Assembly (NCBI GenBank): GCA_001899635.1
Contig: MKVQ01000037.1
Coordinates: forward strand, 1-64,000
Direction: 5' to 3'
Length of the DNA: 64,000 nt
DNA from: Myxococcales bacterium 68-20
GTDB lineage: Bacteria; Myxococcota_A; Polyangia; Polyangiales; Polyangiaceae
The notes below the pieces were generated by a model. It saw only the letters and a list, made by a program, of their open reading frames with translations, ran no database searches and was not told the origin of the DNA. Below, piece after piece: positions 1-8,957 of this stretch (positions within the stretch are counted from its first letter, which is position 1; each line of letters opens with the position of its first letter). The translations under genes and the position numbers were made by a program.

Positions 1-7
1 CTCATCT

Positions 8-184
8 CGCGACTCGCACCGCGCTACGCGCGCACCGAGCCGCGCCGGACTCATCCCGTGGCTCGCACGGCGCTACGCACGCACCGAGCCGCGCGGGACT
101 CATCCCGTGGCTCACACGGCGCTAGCACGCACCGAGCCGCGCGGGACTCATCCCGTGGCTCGCACGGCGCTACGCGCGCACCGA
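8..184. repeat. Tandem repeat, about 48-bp unit, about 4 copies
   Basis: A unit containing the core gcaccgagccgcgc recurs at about 32, 81 and 128 (spacings 49 and 47), with a diverged partial copy reaching about 184. Each unit also carries ggactcatcccgtggct. The last copy runs into the 3' end of the minus-strand TetR gene, so that gene's stop codon (TAG, cta at 170-172) lies inside a repeat unit. The repeat may continue left of the window. No unique spacers lie between copies, so this is not a CRISPR. Confidence 0.85.
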
Positions 185-841
185 TCGCCAAATGCGCTCG
201 GGAACGAGCCGTGCGGCATCGGCGAGATCGATGCCGGGAGCGCCGGCGAGCCAGCGGCGCGCGATTTCGGCGACAGGGCCGATGATGAGCATCTCGAGGA
301 GCGGCTCCGGCAATGCGACGATGGCGCCGGAGCGGACGTGTGGCCTCAGCGCGCCGACGATGCGCTCGAGCCGGGGCGCCTTGTCGGCGACGATCGCGGC
401 CGCGTGGGCGGGCAGGAACCGCTCCGACGGAGCCGCGTGGATGAAGCGCGCCATGCTGCTCTCACGTTCGGTGAACGCGAGGTAGGCGCGCACGATCGAG
501 AAGATCGCTGCGCGGGGCGACGACGACGCCTCCACGGCGTCGCCGATCGTGTCGAGGAGTGCCGCCATCGAGCGGCTGTACAGCGCGGCGGAGAGACCAT
601 CCATGCTGCCGAAGTGGTGGTACAGACTGCCGAGGCTGATCCCGCTCTCGGCGACGACCGCGTGCACCGTGTAGCCGCCCGTGCTCCGATGCTGCTCGAA
701 CACTGTGAGGGCAGCGTCGAGCAGACGGCCTCGAGTGTCGCGCGCTCGCTCGAGACGAGGCTCGTCGACCCTCGCCCCCGAACGGCGAGCGCCGGGTCGA
801 TCCGCTCTACTCGCCTGCTTTGCTCGCATCGCCGGCGGCAT
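170..841 (-). CDS. TetR/AcrR family transcriptional regulator
   Basis: A 223-residue protein with a typical TetR layout: an Arg-rich N-terminal extension (about 1-33), a helix-turn-helix domain at about 37-90 with the recognition region SLGSLYHHF and the following GLSAALYS helix, then a variable helical ligand-binding/dimerisation domain. The likely role is a ligand-released repressor. It overlaps the end of the upstream short-chain dehydrogenase by 35 bp in the same direction, so the two are probably co-transcribed and the dehydrogenase promoter is its likely target. ATG at 841 is used; an in-frame ATG at 829 is an alternative. Family assignment is firm; ligand and targets are unknown. Confidence 0.88.
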   Translation of the reverse strand: MPPAMRAKQASRADRPGARRSGARVDEPRLERARDTRGRLLDAALTVFEQHRSTGGYTVHAVVAESGISLGSLYHHFGSMDGLSAALYSRSMAALLDTIGDAVEASSSPRAAIFSIVRAYLAFTERESSMARFIHAAPSERFLPAHAAAIVADKAPRLERIVGALRPHVRSGAIVALPEPLLEMLIIGPVAEIARRWLAGAPGIDLADAARLVPERIWRSVRA

Positions 842-1685
842 GATGCGCCTTCGGGGTAAGCCCGCACAAGGCCTCGGCCTGAGCCCAGAGGCGAGCGGCG
901 AGCGCGCGGTCGCGCGCGACCCCGGCGAGCGGCGTCTCCTTGTCGAGATCGAAGTACCGGCCGGTGACGCCCGCTAGCGTCGGATCGAGCGCGAGGCGGA
1001 CGACTGGCCGCGCCCCCTGCTCCGGCGTCTTCCAGAGTTGCTTCACGCCGCGAAGGAGGACGCCGAGTAGTCCCGACCGATCGCCGAGCCCGGTGCGGAT
1101 CACACCGGGATGCACCGCGTTGACCGTGACGCCACGCGGCTCGAAGCGCTCGGCGAAGCGCTCGAGCAGGAGGAGGTTGCACAGCTTCGTCGTCGCGTAG
1201 GTGCGGATCGCGTGGAAGTCGTCGCCACGTGCGGTCCCTTCGAGGTCGACGCGCCCCTTGACGTAGAGCCCCGCGCTCACCTGGACGATGCGCGCAGTTG
1301 CGCCTTCGCCGCCGAGCGCTCTCTCGAGCAGGTGGTTCAGGAGGAACGGCGCCAGGTGATTGACCGCGAACGCGCGCTCGATGCCGTCGTCGCCGCGCTC
1401 GAGGCGGCTCGGCCACACCCCCGCGTTGTGGACCAGCACGTCAATCCGTGGACACGCATCGAGGACCGAGCGGGCGGCCATGCGCGTCGTCCTCGGAGTC
1501 GAGAGGTCCCCGGGGACGAGCCGAACGTCACCGAAACCGGAGAGCTCACGCTCGGCGCGGAGGCCCGCTTCGCCGTTGCGAGCGACGAGAAAGACGCGGC
1601 TCCCCCGCTCTGCGAGCTCACGCGCGACAGCGAAGCCGATACCGCGGTTGGCGCCGGTCACCACGGCTGACAGTTGCTTCTTCAT
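807..1685 (-). CDS. Short-chain dehydrogenase/reductase (retinol dehydrogenase-like SDR)
   Basis: This 292-residue protein has the classical SDR pattern: the dinucleotide-binding TGANRGIG motif at residues 10-17, HNAG at about 87-90, the NHLAPFLL stretch typical of RDH11/WWOX-like SDRs, catalytic Ser about 137 (VSAG) and Y163-x3-K167 (YATTK). It should be a cytosolic NAD(P)H-dependent oxidoreductase acting on a carbonyl or alcohol, possibly a lipid or aldehyde; the substrate cannot be read from sequence. It is the first gene of a two-gene unit with the TetR gene, which starts inside its 3' end. An AT-rich palindrome lies about 37 bp upstream of its start, suggesting repression by the co-encoded TetR protein (inference). 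Confidence 0.9.
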   Translation of the reverse strand: MKKQLSAVVTGANRGIGFAVARELAERGSRVFLVARNGEAGLRAERELSGFGDVRLVPGDLSTPRTTRMAARSVLDACPRIDVLVHNAGVWPSRLERGDDGIERAFAVNHLAPFLLNHLLERALGGEGATARIVQVSAGLYVKGRVDLEGTARGDDFHAIRTYATTKLCNLLLLERFAERFEPRGVTVNAVHPGVIRTGLGDRSGLLGVLLRGVKQLWKTPEQGARPVVRLALDPTLAGVTGRYFDLDKETPLAGVARDRALAARLWAQAEALCGLTPKAHHAAGDASKAGE

Positions 1686-1721
1686 CGAGACGACAACGTA
1701 ACCTCGGCCATAACAAAGTTC

Positions 1722-1736
1722 TAGAATATTGTTCTA
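1722..1736. promoter_or_regulatory. Candidate TetR operator upstream of the SDR-TetR unit
   Basis: The AT-rich island around 1711-1741 contains the inverted repeat TAGAA-tattg-TTCTA and a direct repeat of GTTCTA (1719 and 1731). It stands out sharply from the GC-rich surroundings and lies 37-51 bp upstream of the SDR start, where a promoter or operator is expected. Assignment to the co-encoded TetR protein is inference from position and symmetry. Confidence 0.45.
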
Positions 1737-1919
1737 CAACACCAACGGCTCCCGGCTCGCTCCACGCGTGGCCGTGGTCTCCGAACCAGAGGTCAGTGAC
1801 GACGTCATCCGCTACGCGCGGTCCACTCCGACCACGCATCACGGATCGTGCCCCGCATCCGCTCCCATGCCGAATCGGGACCGCACACGGAACTCGTGCC
1901 GCGGAACGCGGTCCTGAAG

Positions 1920-2465
1920 CCCGCACCGATTCGAGACAGCCCTCGTCGAGCGGCACCGTCGGAGCCTGAGTCCCGAATCGCGTTCTGAGGCCCGCACCGA
2001 TTAGAGACCGCCCTCGTCGAGCGGCACCGACGGAGCCTGTGCGCTCCGACGCCCCTGACTCCGCGTCGGCTCCAGAAGCCCGCACCGATTCGAGACAGCC
2101 CTCGTCGAGCGGCACCGTCGGAGCCTGTGCGCTCCGACGCCCCTGACTCCCGCGTCGGCTCCAGAAGCCCGCACCGATTCGAGACAGCCCTCGTCGAGCG
2201 GCACCGACGGATCATGAGCGCTCCGACGCCCCAGAGTGCCTGTCGGGTCCTGAAGCCCGTGCCGAATCGATCGGCGCCGCAGGAGGCCTGTGCCTCCGAC
2301 GCCCACTGAGTCCCATGTCGGGTCCTCGAGCCCGCGCCGAATCGAGACGTCCCTCGTCGAGGATCGGCACCGCGGGGTCCTGTGCCTCCGATGCCCACTG
2401 AGTCCCATGTCGGGTCCTCGAGCCCGCACCGAATCGAGACGTCCCTCGTCGAGGATCGGCACCGC
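1920..2465. repeat. Degenerate tandem repeat, about 70-92 bp spacing, 7 copies
   Basis: A core beginning ccgcaccgattcgagac and continuing into ccctcgtcgag recurs at about 1921, 1992, 2080, 2169, 2257, 2332 and 2424, with spacings 71, 88, 89, 88, 75 and 92. The first four copies share one subtype (cggcaccg after the core) and the last two another (gatcggcaccgcggggtcctg). The repeats fill the middle of a 1.2-kb gap (1737-2904) between the SDR/TetR unit and the deacetylase gene. I see no gene in the rest of that gap; open frames there are compositional. No gene or spacer structure supports a CRISPR. Confidence 0.85.
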
Positions 2466-2904
2466 GGGGTCCTGTGCGCTCCATCGCCCGCTGAGTCCGG
2501 CATCGGATCATCATTCGAGATCCGCACACGGAGGCCCGCCGGCCATGGCCCCGCGCACGACGGGTCCGGGAGCAGCGAGGCTGGAACCGCGCCGCCCCGC
2601 GGTAGGTTCGGTCGGACCGCGGCTCCGACGACCGTGCGCCCGCGACTGTGCGCCCGCGACCGTGCCCCCGCGGGATGCACCGCCCGGGTTTCGAGTCCCG
2701 CATCGACATGCCCGCGATCGGCCGTGGTGCCCCATCCTCCTCGGGCTTACGGGCGACGGGACTGGCAGAGGCGACGCGGGGACCGTCCGCCCGCGGTGGA
2801 GGAGACGGATCGGACGATGGTGATACCGGTGGCACTGACGGCTCGGCGGCAGGCGCTCATCGCCCCGTGCGTGCGCGAGAGGATACGGCTACGCTCCGTC
2901 GACG

Positions 2905-4935
2905 ATGGACGCTTCCTCGTCGTCAGCTTCGTTTCGCCGGCTCACCGCCGTTTGTCTCGGGATTGCGACGGGGCTAGTCATGCTCGGCGCTTGCGGGCAA
3001 GAGCGTGCCGAGCCCCGACCTCTCTCCGGAGAGACGCTCGGTAAGTCCTCGCAGGAGCTGCGCGCCGAGTCGTACGACTACGTCGGTAGCAGCACCATGG
3101 GCGCGAAACAGCTCGCGCTCACGTTCGACGACGGCCCGGGCACGCGGACGTCGGAGCTCTCGACGTACCTGAAGAACGAGAACATCCGGGCCGTGTTCTT
3201 CGTCAACGGCGCCTGCATCGAGCCCACCTCGCTGCCGAACGACAGCTGTGGGGCTCCTACGGCGAACGCGAAGACGATCCTCGCGCAGCTCGCGGCGGAC
3301 GGACACCTGGTCGCCAACCACACGACGACCCATCGCAACATCACGACCATTCCGACGAACCAACGCGTCCAGGAGCTCTCCGAGACGGATGCGCTCATCG
3401 TGGCCCACGGCAAGACGCCCTGGAACCGGTCCCTCTTCCGCGCGCCGTTCGGAGCGTGGGCCTCGTCGGTCCACACCACCCTGAGCGCTTCGACGATGAG
3501 GCACTATGTGGGGCCGATCTACTGGGATATCGGTGGATACAGCGATCGTTACCCGAATGCCGCTGCCGACTGGGCGTGCTTCCAGGGAGATCTCAAACAG
3601 GGCAGCGTCCTCGTCCACTCTGCGCCGGGGGATCCGCTCCCCGACGGCTACGCGACCACGAGGGAGTGCGGCGACGCCTACCGCGCCGAGATCGACGCCG
3701 TAAGGAGCGGCATCGTCTTGATGCACGATCCGGCAAGCGGATCGACCGGCAGCACCGTCGACATGGTGAAGTACCTCGTCCCGCTCCTGAAGGCCGACGG
3801 GTACACGTTCGTCCGCGCCGACGAGGTCCCGCGCATCGCCGCCGATTTCCCCGCCTGTGCCGGCACCGGCTGCGTCACCTGCTCCGGGGCGGCAGCGAAT
3901 CAGTGCACGAGCTGCGCGGCGGGTCGTTACCTGTCAGGTGGGACCTGCCTCGCGTGCAGCACTTGCGCAGCCGGGACGTACCAGTCCGCCGCCTGCACCG
4001 CGACGACGGACACCGTCTGCCCCGCCTGCGACGCCTCGTGCACGACGTGCAGCGGAGCCGGCACTGCCGCATGCACGAGCTGCGCCCCCGACCGCTACCT
4101 CGCCGGCGGCAGCTGCCTCGCATGCAGCACGTGCGCGGCCGGGTCCTATCCGTCGGCCGCATGCACCGCTACGACGAACACCGTCTGCGCGGCGTGCGAC
4201 GCCTCGTGCACGACGTGCAGCGGAGCCGGCACTGCCGCATGCACGAGCTGCCCGGCGGGGAGCTACCTCTCGGGAGGCAGCTGCCTCGCGTGCAGCTCGT
4301 GCGCGGCGGGCACCTATCCGAGCGCGGCATGCACCGCGACCACCAACACCGTCTGCTCAGCCTGCCACGCCAGCTGCTCGGTGTGCTCCGGCCCCGACGC
4401 ATCGCAATGCGGCGCGTGCCCGACCGGCTTCTACCTCGACAACGGGACCTGCCAGGCCTGCACCGTCTGCCCCGCGGGCAGCCGCACCGCTACGGCGTGC
4501 ACACCGAACGCGAACACGGTCTGCGCGCCGTGCGCGGCCGGCACGGCTTCGAGCGTGCCGGGCTCCGAGACGTGCACCGCCTGCGCACCGGGCACCTACG
4601 CCTCCGACCCCGGCGCCGCGACCTGCAAGAGCTGCGGGAGCTGCGACGACGGCGACCCATGCACCACGGACACCTGCTCGCCCACGACCGGGTGCACGCA
4701 TGCGCCGATCGCAGGGTGCGGGGGCTCGTCGGGCTCGTCGGGCACGTCCGGCTCGCCGGGCGGCCCCCTCGACGGAGGCACGTCGAGCGGCGCCTCGCCG
4801 GACGACGACCAATCGGGCTGCCAGGTCGGCCGAACCTCTCGCACGCCATCCCGACCCTGGGCGGCGCTCGGCGCGATCGGCGCGCTGGGGCTCGCGCTCG
4901 TTCGACGTCGCCGCGGTCGTGAATCGATCATGTGA
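2905..4935 (+). CDS. Lipoprotein polysaccharide deacetylase (NodB) with Cys-rich repeat region and MYXO-CTERM-like tail
   Basis: This 676-residue secreted protein combines several modules. Residues 1-30 are a lipoprotein signal with lipobox LGAC (Cys30). A NodB homology domain (about 65-310) has the catalytic Asp pair in TFDDGP (73-78), the metal-binding H139-x3-H143 pair (NHTTTH) and FRAPFG; such enzymes (carbohydrate esterase 4) remove N- or O-acetyl groups from glycans. Residues about 315-600 form four to six furin/TNFR-like Cys-rich repeats of the type C-x2-C-x-A-G-x-Y. A Gly/Ser linker follows, then a Cys-containing segment, a hydrophobic helix and RRRR at the C-terminus, resembling MYXO-CTERM. 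Having both a lipobox and a C-terminal sorting tail is odd. It has no operon partner. Confidence 0.85.
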   Translation: MDASSSSASFRRLTAVCLGIATGLVMLGACGQERAEPRPLSGETLGKSSQELRAESYDYVGSSTMGAKQLALTFDDGPGTRTSELSTYLKNENIRAVFFVNGACIEPTSLPNDSCGAPTANAKTILAQLAADGHLVANHTTTHRNITTIPTNQRVQELSETDALIVAHGKTPWNRSLFRAPFGAWASSVHTTLSASTMRHYVGPIYWDIGGYSDRYPNAAADWACFQGDLKQGSVLVHSAPGDPLPDGYATTRECGDAYRAEIDAVRSGIVLMHDPASGSTGSTVDMVKYLVPLLKADGYTFVRADEVPRIAADFPACAGTGCVTCSGAAANQCTSCAAGRYLSGGTCLACSTCAAGTYQSAACTATTDTVCPACDASCTTCSGAGTAACTSCAPDRYLAGGSCLACSTCAAGSYPSAACTATTNTVCAACDASCTTCSGAGTAACTSCPAGSYLSGGSCLACSSCAAGTYPSAACTATTNTVCSACHASCSVCSGPDASQCGACPTGFYLDNGTCQACTVCPAGSRTATACTPNANTVCAPCAAGTASSVPGSETCTACAPGTYASDPGAATCKSCGSCDDGDPCTTDTCSPTTGCTHAPIAGCGGSSGSSGTSGSPGGPLDGGTSSGASPDDDQSGCQVGRTSRTPSRPWAALGAIGALGLALVRRRRGRESIM

Positions 4936-5034
4936 TGTGCGGCTCTCCCGACCGGGACTGGCGCGCTTGCGCCCGCCTACGCGACTCCATCCGCTCGACA
5001 CGTGCACCGAGAATCGGCGCACCACTCCTGACGC

Positions 5035-5290
5035 GAGCGAGACGGACGAACCGAGCATCATCACGCACACGCGCCTGACGAGCGCGAGACACCGCGAATC
5101 GAGCAACGTCGCGAGTCCGCTCCTCACCGAGCGAGACGGACGAACCGAGCACCATCGCGCACACGCGCCTGACGAGCGCGAGACACCGCAATCGAGCAAC
5201 GTCGCGAGTCCGCTCCTCACCGAGCGAGACGGACGAACCGAGCACCATCACGCGCACGCGCCTGACGAGCGCGAGACACGACCAACCGAG
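5035..5290. repeat. Tandem repeat, 93-94 bp unit, about 2.7 copies
   Basis: The string gacggacgaaccgagca starts at 5041, 5135 and 5228 (spacings 94 and 93), followed each time by catcacgc/gcacacgcgcctgacgagcgcgagaca-type sequence. The units are nearly identical. They fill most of the 572-bp gap (4936-5507) between the deacetylase gene and the DUF899 gene; nothing else recognisable is seen in the gap. Confidence 0.85.
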
Positions 5291-5507
5291 CACCGTCGTG
5301 TCGCCCCATCCCGACTCATCTGCTCGATGCCGCGCGCCGCGCGATCGATGCCGACACACTCGCGCCACGCGTTCGACGCCGACGCGAGACGCGGGTGAAG
5401 ACGACGTCAGTCATTTGGCGTCGTTCGATCCTCGCGCAGGGCGCCGGAGGCGCGGCGAGCCGCGGGAGGCTTGTGCTCGCCGACAGGCAACCTAAGCTGA
5501 CGCCATC

Positions 5508-6179
5508 ATGGGTCTCCGCTTTCCGAACGAGCCCGACGACTATCGCCGCGCGCGCAACGAGCTTCTCGAGGCCGAGAAGCGGCTCCGCCGCCAGATCGAG
5601 GAGGTCGCCGAGCTTCGCCGCAAGCTTCCGCTGGGCGGCAAGGTGCCCGAAGACTACGTCTTCGACGAGGCGGCGGGCGCCAAGACGCGGCTGTCGGAGC
5701 TCTTCGGCGACAAGAAGACCCTCGTGCTCTACAGCTTCATGTACGGGCCTCCGATGGAGCGGCCCTGCCCGAGCTGCACGTCGATCGTCGACGGTCTCGA
5801 CGGCCAGGCCGTGCACATCCGACAGCGCGCGGCGTTCGCCGTCGTGATGCGAGCGACGCTCGAGAAGGCCCACGCCGTCGCGGAGGCGCGCGGTTGGCGC
5901 CATCATCGCGTCATCTCGTCTGCGAACAACAGCTTCAACCGCGACTACTTCGCCGAGCGTGAGGGCGGCGGCCAGAACCCGCTCATGCACGTGTTCACGA
6001 AGAGCGCGAGCGGCGACATCCACCACTTCTGGTCGAGCGAGCTGCTCTTCGTCGAGCCGGAGCCGAACCAGGATCCGCGGCACGTCGATCTGATGTGGCC
6101 GCTCTGGAACATCCTCGACCTGACCCCGGAGGGGCGCGGCGAGTTCTACCCACGCCTCTCGTACGACCAGCCCAAGTAG
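5508..6179 (+). CDS. DUF899 family thioredoxin-like protein
   Basis: A 223-residue protein typical of DUF899: an N-terminal charged helix (YRRARNELLEAEKRLRRQ) followed by RRKLPLGG, then a thioredoxin-like fold with the conserved CPSC motif at about residue 84-87 in MERPCPSCTSIVDGLDG. Family members are predicted cytosolic redox proteins; no reaction is established. ATG at 5508 follows a TG-rich stretch without a strong Shine-Dalgarno site. It stands alone, convergent with the PBP1C gene. The fold is inferred from the family; specific function is unknown. Confidence 0.85.
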   Translation: MGLRFPNEPDDYRRARNELLEAEKRLRRQIEEVAELRRKLPLGGKVPEDYVFDEAAGAKTRLSELFGDKKTLVLYSFMYGPPMERPCPSCTSIVDGLDGQAVHIRQRAAFAVVMRATLEKAHAVAEARGWRHHRVISSANNSFNRDYFAEREGGGQNPLMHVFTKSASGDIHHFWSSELLFVEPEPNQDPRHVDLMWPLWNILDLTPEGRGEFYPRLSYDQPK

Positions 6180-6229
6180 CGGACCGAACCACCAACGGCG
6201 GCGCCTTGCGCCCCTCGGCCCGGGCGCGG

Positions 6230-6445
6230 AAGCCAACGGTACGCGGGCACGCACGCTCCTCGCGCGCTCCGCTCGGAAGGCCTCGGCCCGGCGCGCCGGC
6301 AGCGCCGCGTCCGGCGAGCCGCCCGTCGACGAAGCGGGCGACCATCGACGAAGCGGGCGCGCGCGTCGACCTCGAGCGGGATCGCCTGCGCAGACCTCGG
6401 GTGCCCCCGATCGACGAGGAGGCGTGCGCCGTCGTGCGGGGAGCC
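6230..6445 (-). pseudogene. Decayed duplicate of the PBP1C C-terminal region
   Basis: The stretch 6289-6440 is a near copy of 6561-6708, the last part of the adjacent PBP1C gene, with a few indels; weaker similarity extends to about 6230. On the minus strand it encodes APASSMVA-x-FVDGRLAG like the live gene, but the frame is soon lost and no start is present. It looks like a local tandem duplication of the gene's 3' end, now non-coding. Confidence 0.75.
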
Positions 6446-6470
6446 AGTGCTCGGCTCACCGGTGCGTCGC

Positions 6471-8957
6471 TCACTCGACCAAGATGCTCACGGGCTCGCT
6501 CCGGTGACCGTCGGCTTCAGCGACGATGGCATGCTCACCGCGCTCGAGCGCCCAGTAGACCGGCGCGCCGGCAGCGCCGCGTCCGGCGAGCCGCCCGTCG
6601 ACGAAGAGGGCGACCATCGACGAAGCGGGCGCGTCGACCTTGAGCGGGATCGCCTGCGCAGACCGCGGGCGATCCGGATCGACGAGGAAGCGCGCTCCGT
6701 CGTGCGGGTAGCGGATCGCGACGTCCGGACGGAGGCCCGCGCCCCCCTCGCCCGCGCGGAGGGGACCACATAGCGGCGAGGACGAGGTCGGCGCGTCCGC
6801 CCGACCGGCGGCGTGCGCCCACGAGGCGAATGGCCCGTCGAACCGCTCGAACGTGCGCTCCGCCACGAAGCGCGGCGGGCACGACGGCGTCGCGCGGAGC
6901 CCATTCCGGGTGTCGATCTTCATCGTCTCGTGCATCCCGCACGGAGCGAGAACGCGTCCCTTCGGAATGATCTCGTCCACGACGTGCTTGCATCCCGCTC
7001 CGGGAGCGCCTCCCGAGAGCGCGCACACGTGCACGCGCTCCACACCTGCGACGTCGCGCTCGGGCGCATGCGCAGGCTCGCTCGTCACACGCCGCATGGC
7101 CGCCGACATCGCCGCCGCGAAGAGCGGCGCGGCGCCGGTGATGCCGCTCACCTTCGTCATCGGTCGGCCGTCGAAGTTGCCGACCCACACACCGACCGTC
7201 ACCTCACGCGTGAAGCCGACCGTCCAGTTGTCGCGGTACCCCTTCGACGTGCCGGTCTTGGCGGCCACCTCGAACGGAAGATCGAGCGCGGAGCTCTCGC
7301 CGAACGCGGCCACGCGCGCGCTCCTGTCGCGGAGCATGTCCGCCAGCATCGCGGCGACCGGCTCCGGCATCACGCGCCGCTCGTCGACCGCGGCGGGCGC
7401 AGGGAGGCTCACGTCGGCCGCCGCCCGAACGACGCGGAGCGGACGATGAACACCTCCACGGGCGATCGCGGCGTAGGCGCCGACGAGATCGTAGAGGCGC
7501 ACCTCGCCGTCCCCGAGCGCGAGCGCGGGACCGTAGAACTCGGCCGTCTCACCGAGCGTGCGGAAGCCAACCTCGCGCAGACGCTCGAGCACGCGACCGA
7601 CGCCGACCTCGTTCGCCGCGAAGACGGCGGGGACGTTGTAGGAGTTTGCGAGCGCCTCGCGGAGCCGGACGGGGCCGTGGAAGCGCTCGTCGTAGTTGCG
7701 CGGGGAGTATCTACCGCCCGGCGTCATGAGATGGAGCTCGACGTCGGGCAGCACCGTGGCCGGAGTCCAGCCGAGGTCCTCCATCCCGAGGCCGTAGACG
7801 AACGGCTTGAGCGTCGAGCCCGGCTGCCTCCGCGCGCGCACGCCGTCGTTCTTTCCGCCGTTCGCATCGTCCTCCCATCGCGGCGAGCCGACGTACGCGA
7901 GGACGTCCCCCGTGGCGTTGTCGACGACGAGGACGCTCGCCGCCGTCACGTTGCGCTTCGCGAGCGGCCGGAGCACGTCTCCGGCTGCGCTCTCGACCTC
8001 GCGCTGGAGCCCGCGGTCGATCATGGTCTCGACGCGTGCCGTCTTCCCGCGAAGCGCGGGCACCGCCGGATCGAGCGTTCCGGCGAGGAGCGCGTCGACG
8101 AGATGCGGCGCGCCGAAGCCGCCCTTGCCGATGCGGAGCGTGAGCGGCTCGGCCTTGGCGCGGGCATGCTCCTCGCGATCGATCATGCGTGCGGCCAGCA
8201 TGCGGTCGAGGACGCGATCGCGCCTGACGAGCACGCGATCCGGACGGCGGACGAGCGAGTAGTAGCTCGGACCGCGCGGGATGCCGGCGAGCGTCGCCGC
8301 CTCGGCCACCGAGAGCTCGCGCGGCGGCTTGTCGAAGAAGTACCGGCTCGCGGCGCCGATCCCGCGGACGCCGTCGCCGAACGGCGCGCGGTTCAGGTAG
8401 TGCTCGAGGATCTGCCGCTTCGAGAGCGACATCTCGATCCGCGTCGCCATCGCCATCTCGCCGAGCTTCCCGCGGAACGTCCGCGGATGGGGAGACGCGA
8501 GACGGGCGAGCTGCATCGTGATCGTCGAGGCGCCCGACACGACGCGACCGGCGCGGAGCGACGTCACGATCGCGCGCACCGTCGCGGCCGGATCCACGCC
8601 GACGTGCTCGTCGAAGCGCCGGTCCTCGGCCGCGAGGACGGCATGGACCACGGCCTCGCCGACGTCGTCGATCGGCACCCAGACCGCACGAGCGGCGTCA
8701 TCGTCCGAGCGGACCTCGCGCAGGAGCTCCCCCTCGCGATCGAGGAAGCGGATCGACGCGCCGTACCTCGCGCCCTCGCGGAGCGCCGCCGGCAGCGGCG
8801 TGAACGCGGCCCCGACGAAGAGCCACAGGATCCCCGCGAGCATCATCGCCCCGAGCGCGCGGCAGCCGCGGACGAACCGGCAATCCGCCGGGCGATTCAT
8901 CCTCGCCTCGAGCGCACGCCAGCCGCTGACGACGCGGGAGTCCGCGAGGCGGCTCAT
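6471..8957 (-). CDS. pbpC: Penicillin-binding protein 1C (bifunctional peptidoglycan synthase)
   Basis: From the ATG at 8957 this is 828 residues. A single membrane anchor (about 35-51) precedes a GT51 glycosyltransferase with catalytic Glu about 111 (EDRRFDEH) and GASTITMQLARL. The transpeptidase domain has S381-x2-K (STLK), SYN at about 439-441 and KTGT at about 567-570. A C-terminal Ig-like BiPBP_C domain closes the protein, so all class A PBP1C modules are present. It acts in the periplasm, polymerising and cross-linking lipid II. An upstream in-frame start at 9020 exists, but 8957 gives an ATGA overlap with the alpha-2-macroglobulin gene, so I prefer it. The pairing matches the yfhM-pbpC pair of enterobacteria, suggesting translational coupling. 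Confidence 0.93.
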   Translation of the reverse strand: MSRLADSRVVSGWRALEARMNRPADCRFVRGCRALGAMMLAGILWLFVGAAFTPLPAALREGARYGASIRFLDREGELLREVRSDDDAARAVWVPIDDVGEAVVHAVLAAEDRRFDEHVGVDPAATVRAIVTSLRAGRVVSGASTITMQLARLASPHPRTFRGKLGEMAMATRIEMSLSKRQILEHYLNRAPFGDGVRGIGAASRYFFDKPPRELSVAEAATLAGIPRGPSYYSLVRRPDRVLVRRDRVLDRMLAARMIDREEHARAKAEPLTLRIGKGGFGAPHLVDALLAGTLDPAVPALRGKTARVETMIDRGLQREVESAAGDVLRPLAKRNVTAASVLVVDNATGDVLAYVGSPRWEDDANGGKNDGVRARRQPGSTLKPFVYGLGMEDLGWTPATVLPDVELHLMTPGGRYSPRNYDERFHGPVRLREALANSYNVPAVFAANEVGVGRVLERLREVGFRTLGETAEFYGPALALGDGEVRLYDLVGAYAAIARGGVHRPLRVVRAAADVSLPAPAAVDERRVMPEPVAAMLADMLRDRSARVAAFGESSALDLPFEVAAKTGTSKGYRDNWTVGFTREVTVGVWVGNFDGRPMTKVSGITGAAPLFAAAMSAAMRRVTSEPAHAPERDVAGVERVHVCALSGGAPGAGCKHVVDEIIPKGRVLAPCGMHETMKIDTRNGLRATPSCPPRFVAERTFERFDGPFASWAHAAGRADAPTSSSPLCGPLRAGEGGAGLRPDVAIRYPHDGARFLVDPDRPRSAQAIPLKVDAPASSMVALFVDGRLAGRGAAGAPVYWALERGEHAIVAEADGHRSEPVSILVE

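Noticed and set aside
1920-2465. Regular repeat-spacer array
   Set aside because: The between-core sequence is also repeated, so there are no distinct spacers.
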